DNA of 6,537 nucleotides, taken from Thermogutta sp. (GTDB taxonomy: Bacteria; Planctomycetota; Planctomycetia; Pirellulales; Thermoguttaceae). Positions 5,692 through 6,537 of the stretch are shown here, one piece after another. The number at the start of each line of letters is the position of its first letter. The stretch's first letter is position 1. Position numbers and translations under genes: made by a program. The notes beneath the pieces were generated by a model. It saw only the letters and a program-made list of their open reading frames with translations. It was not told the origin of the DNA and searched no databases. Location of the stretch: positions 1-6,537 of the forward strand of contig NZ_JACIYL010000190.1 of the NCBI RefSeq assembly GCF_014359955.1, written 5' to 3'.

Positions 5692-6537
5692 TTGAGAATT
5701 TCAGATATGTCGCGAATCGTCACGGCAATCGGTCGGATCAACCTCCTAGTTCTGCTGGCGGGTCTCATGCTGTCACTAGGATGGGGGAGTCCCGTTCACG
5801 CGCAACCCCCCTGGATGATGGGAGGCGGCCCTCCTGGTATGTTTGGTGGGGGGCCTCCAGGTATGTTCGGGGGGCCGGGCGGCCCACCGGGTATGCCGGG
5901 GACTCAGCCGCAGTCGATCACCGGTAATCCGGAGATCGATCGCCGCGTGTCCTTCTATGAAGGCTTGATTCGGCAGTTGGACACCAATCATGACGGAACG
6001 ATCTCCCCGGAAGAACTAAGTCAATCGCGGATGGGCAGTTTTCTCTCCTCCCGGCTGACCGAGCGGTTCGGAGTGGACGTCTCCCGCGGTTTCCGCATCG
6101 ACGAAATCCGCCAAAAGGTGATCGACTACTACAAACAGCGTTACGAAGGCCAGCAGTCGCAGCAGGGCTCTTCCACTCCGAACAGCGGGTCAACGCCGAC
6201 CAATCAAACTCAATCCCAGCAAGTCACGGTGCTGCGGATTGGTCCGGATGTGCCTGTCCCGGGATTCGGTCCACCGAGTACAAGTACAACATCTCCTGCG
6301 CCGACTGTTCCGGGGTTTGGACTTCCGACGAGTGCAACGGCCACTTCGGCCACTGCTCAGAACACGGGAGGGACGGCGGCCTCCCCATCATCGGGGCAAA
6401 GTGGAAGCGAAAGCGTGCTGGGCCTGCCCCCGCCGCCTCCGTTGGACGAAAGAATTCGTCGATACGCGGAAAGTCTTATGCGCCAGTACGACGAAAGCCA
6501 CAACGGCAAGCTGGAAAAGGATGAGTGGTCAAAAATG
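5692..6537 (+). CDS. Exported EF-hand calcium-binding protein with Gly/Pro/Met repeats (3' partial)
   Basis: Frame open from TTG 5692 (alternative ATG 5707) to the right edge, 282 residues visible. Numbering from the TTG: signal peptide about 1-37 (hydrophobic INLLVLLAGLMLSLGWG, likely cleavage VHA|Q); Gly/Pro/Met-rich repeat 44-70; canonical EF-hand loop 97-108 (DTNHDGTISPEE, with D, N, D, G, I and terminal E in the ligand and structural positions); a degenerate-looking DVSRGFRIDEI further on; a low-complexity Gln/Ser/Thr/Pro linker of about 100 residues with a repeated VPGFG motif and a PPPPP run; second EF-hand loop 267-278 (DESHNGKLEKDE). A calcium-binding, secreted or periplasmic role follows from the domains; partner and process are unknown. 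Such EF-hand proteins are common in planctomycetes. The upstream in-frame stop is TAA at 5635. It is divergent from the sulfatase, so a shared control region is possible but not shown. Confidence 0.85.
   Translation, partial: MRISDMSRIVTAIGRINLLVLLAGLMLSLGWGSPVHAQPPWMMGGGPPGMFGGGPPGMFGGPGGPPGMPGTQPQSITGNPEIDRRVSFYEGLIRQLDTNHDGTISPEELSQSRMGSFLSSRLTERFGVDVSRGFRIDEIRQKVIDYYKQRYEGQQSQQGSSTPNSGSTPTNQTQSQQVTVLRIGPDVPVPGFGPPSTSTTSPAPTVPGFGLPTSATATSATAQNTGGTAASPSSGQSGSESVLGLPPPPPLDERIRRYAESLMRQYDESHNGKLEKDEWSKM
5821..5901 (+). repeat. In-gene tandem repeat encoding GGxPPGM(F/P)G
   Basis: Three imperfect copies of a unit of roughly 24 bases or more encode GGGPPGMF, GGGPPGMF and GGPGGPPGMPG, directly after the signal peptide of the EF-hand protein. 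G- and C-runs make it a likely site of repeat-number change between strains. The segment is expected to be disordered. Confidence 0.75.
6256..6333 (+). repeat. Duplicated VPGFG(P/L)PxS motif in the linker
   Basis: Codons at 6256-6279 (VPGFGPPS) and 6307-6333 (VPGFGLPTS) encode the same short motif, separated by a Ser/Thr/Pro stretch. Their codons differ at several third positions, so the repeat is clearer in protein than in DNA. Confidence 0.5.

Noticed and set aside
5821..5901. CRISPR-like or mobile-element repeat
   Set aside because: The repeats are in phase with codons and encode a Gly/Pro/Met protein repeat; there are no spacers or terminal inverted repeats.
5613..5927. Plus-strand open frame of 104 codons overlapping the 5' end of the EF-hand gene
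   Set aside because: It is out of frame with the signal peptide and EF-hand reading, which has an AGGAG site and continues to the window edge; its start overlaps the TTGACA element.

Overview
The window looks like planctomycete DNA, probably a Pirellulales or Thermogutta-type bacterium. The support is indirect: high-GC coding sequence, a secreted sulfatase with a C-terminal LamG-like domain, and an exported EF-hand protein rich in Gly/Pro/Met. These are typical planctomycete protein types, but no rRNA or other phylogenetic marker is present, so the assignment is inference.

Left part (1-3378, + strand): three genes in a row that look like part of a surface-polysaccharide cluster. They are (i) the C-terminal part of a family-4 glycosyltransferase, (ii) a FemAB-like/BioF2-like GNAT acyltransferase beginning 17 bases later, and (iii) a DegT/DnrJ/EryC1/StrS PLP-dependent sugar aminotransferase 61 bases further on. 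Together they could make, modify and transfer an amino sugar; the exact sugar cannot be read from the sequence.

The strangest feature is the left edge. The first ~100 bases are in frame with the glycosyltransferase but encode the catalytic-cysteine segment of an isochorismatase/nicotinamidase-like cysteine hydrolase. They are 40% GC (hand count, 1-100) against 65% for 101-200, and use three ATA codons where the glycosyltransferase part uses none. The glycosyltransferase lacks its N-terminal acceptor-side domain. This is a chimeric junction near base 102: either a genuine recombination or fusion, or an assembly artefact.

Right part (3402-6537): a complete secreted sulfatase on the - strand, convergent with the aminotransferase (23 bases between stop codons). 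Across a 244-base divergent intergenic region lies an EF-hand protein on the + strand that runs off the right edge. The intergenic region holds a perfect TTGACA hexamer, a compact hairpin and good ribosome binding sites for both flanking genes.

I saw no tRNA, rRNA, CRISPR array, insertion sequence or phage gene. Apart from the chimeric left edge, the content is ordinary for a planctomycete chromosome, and I do not see a clearly new multi-gene system.
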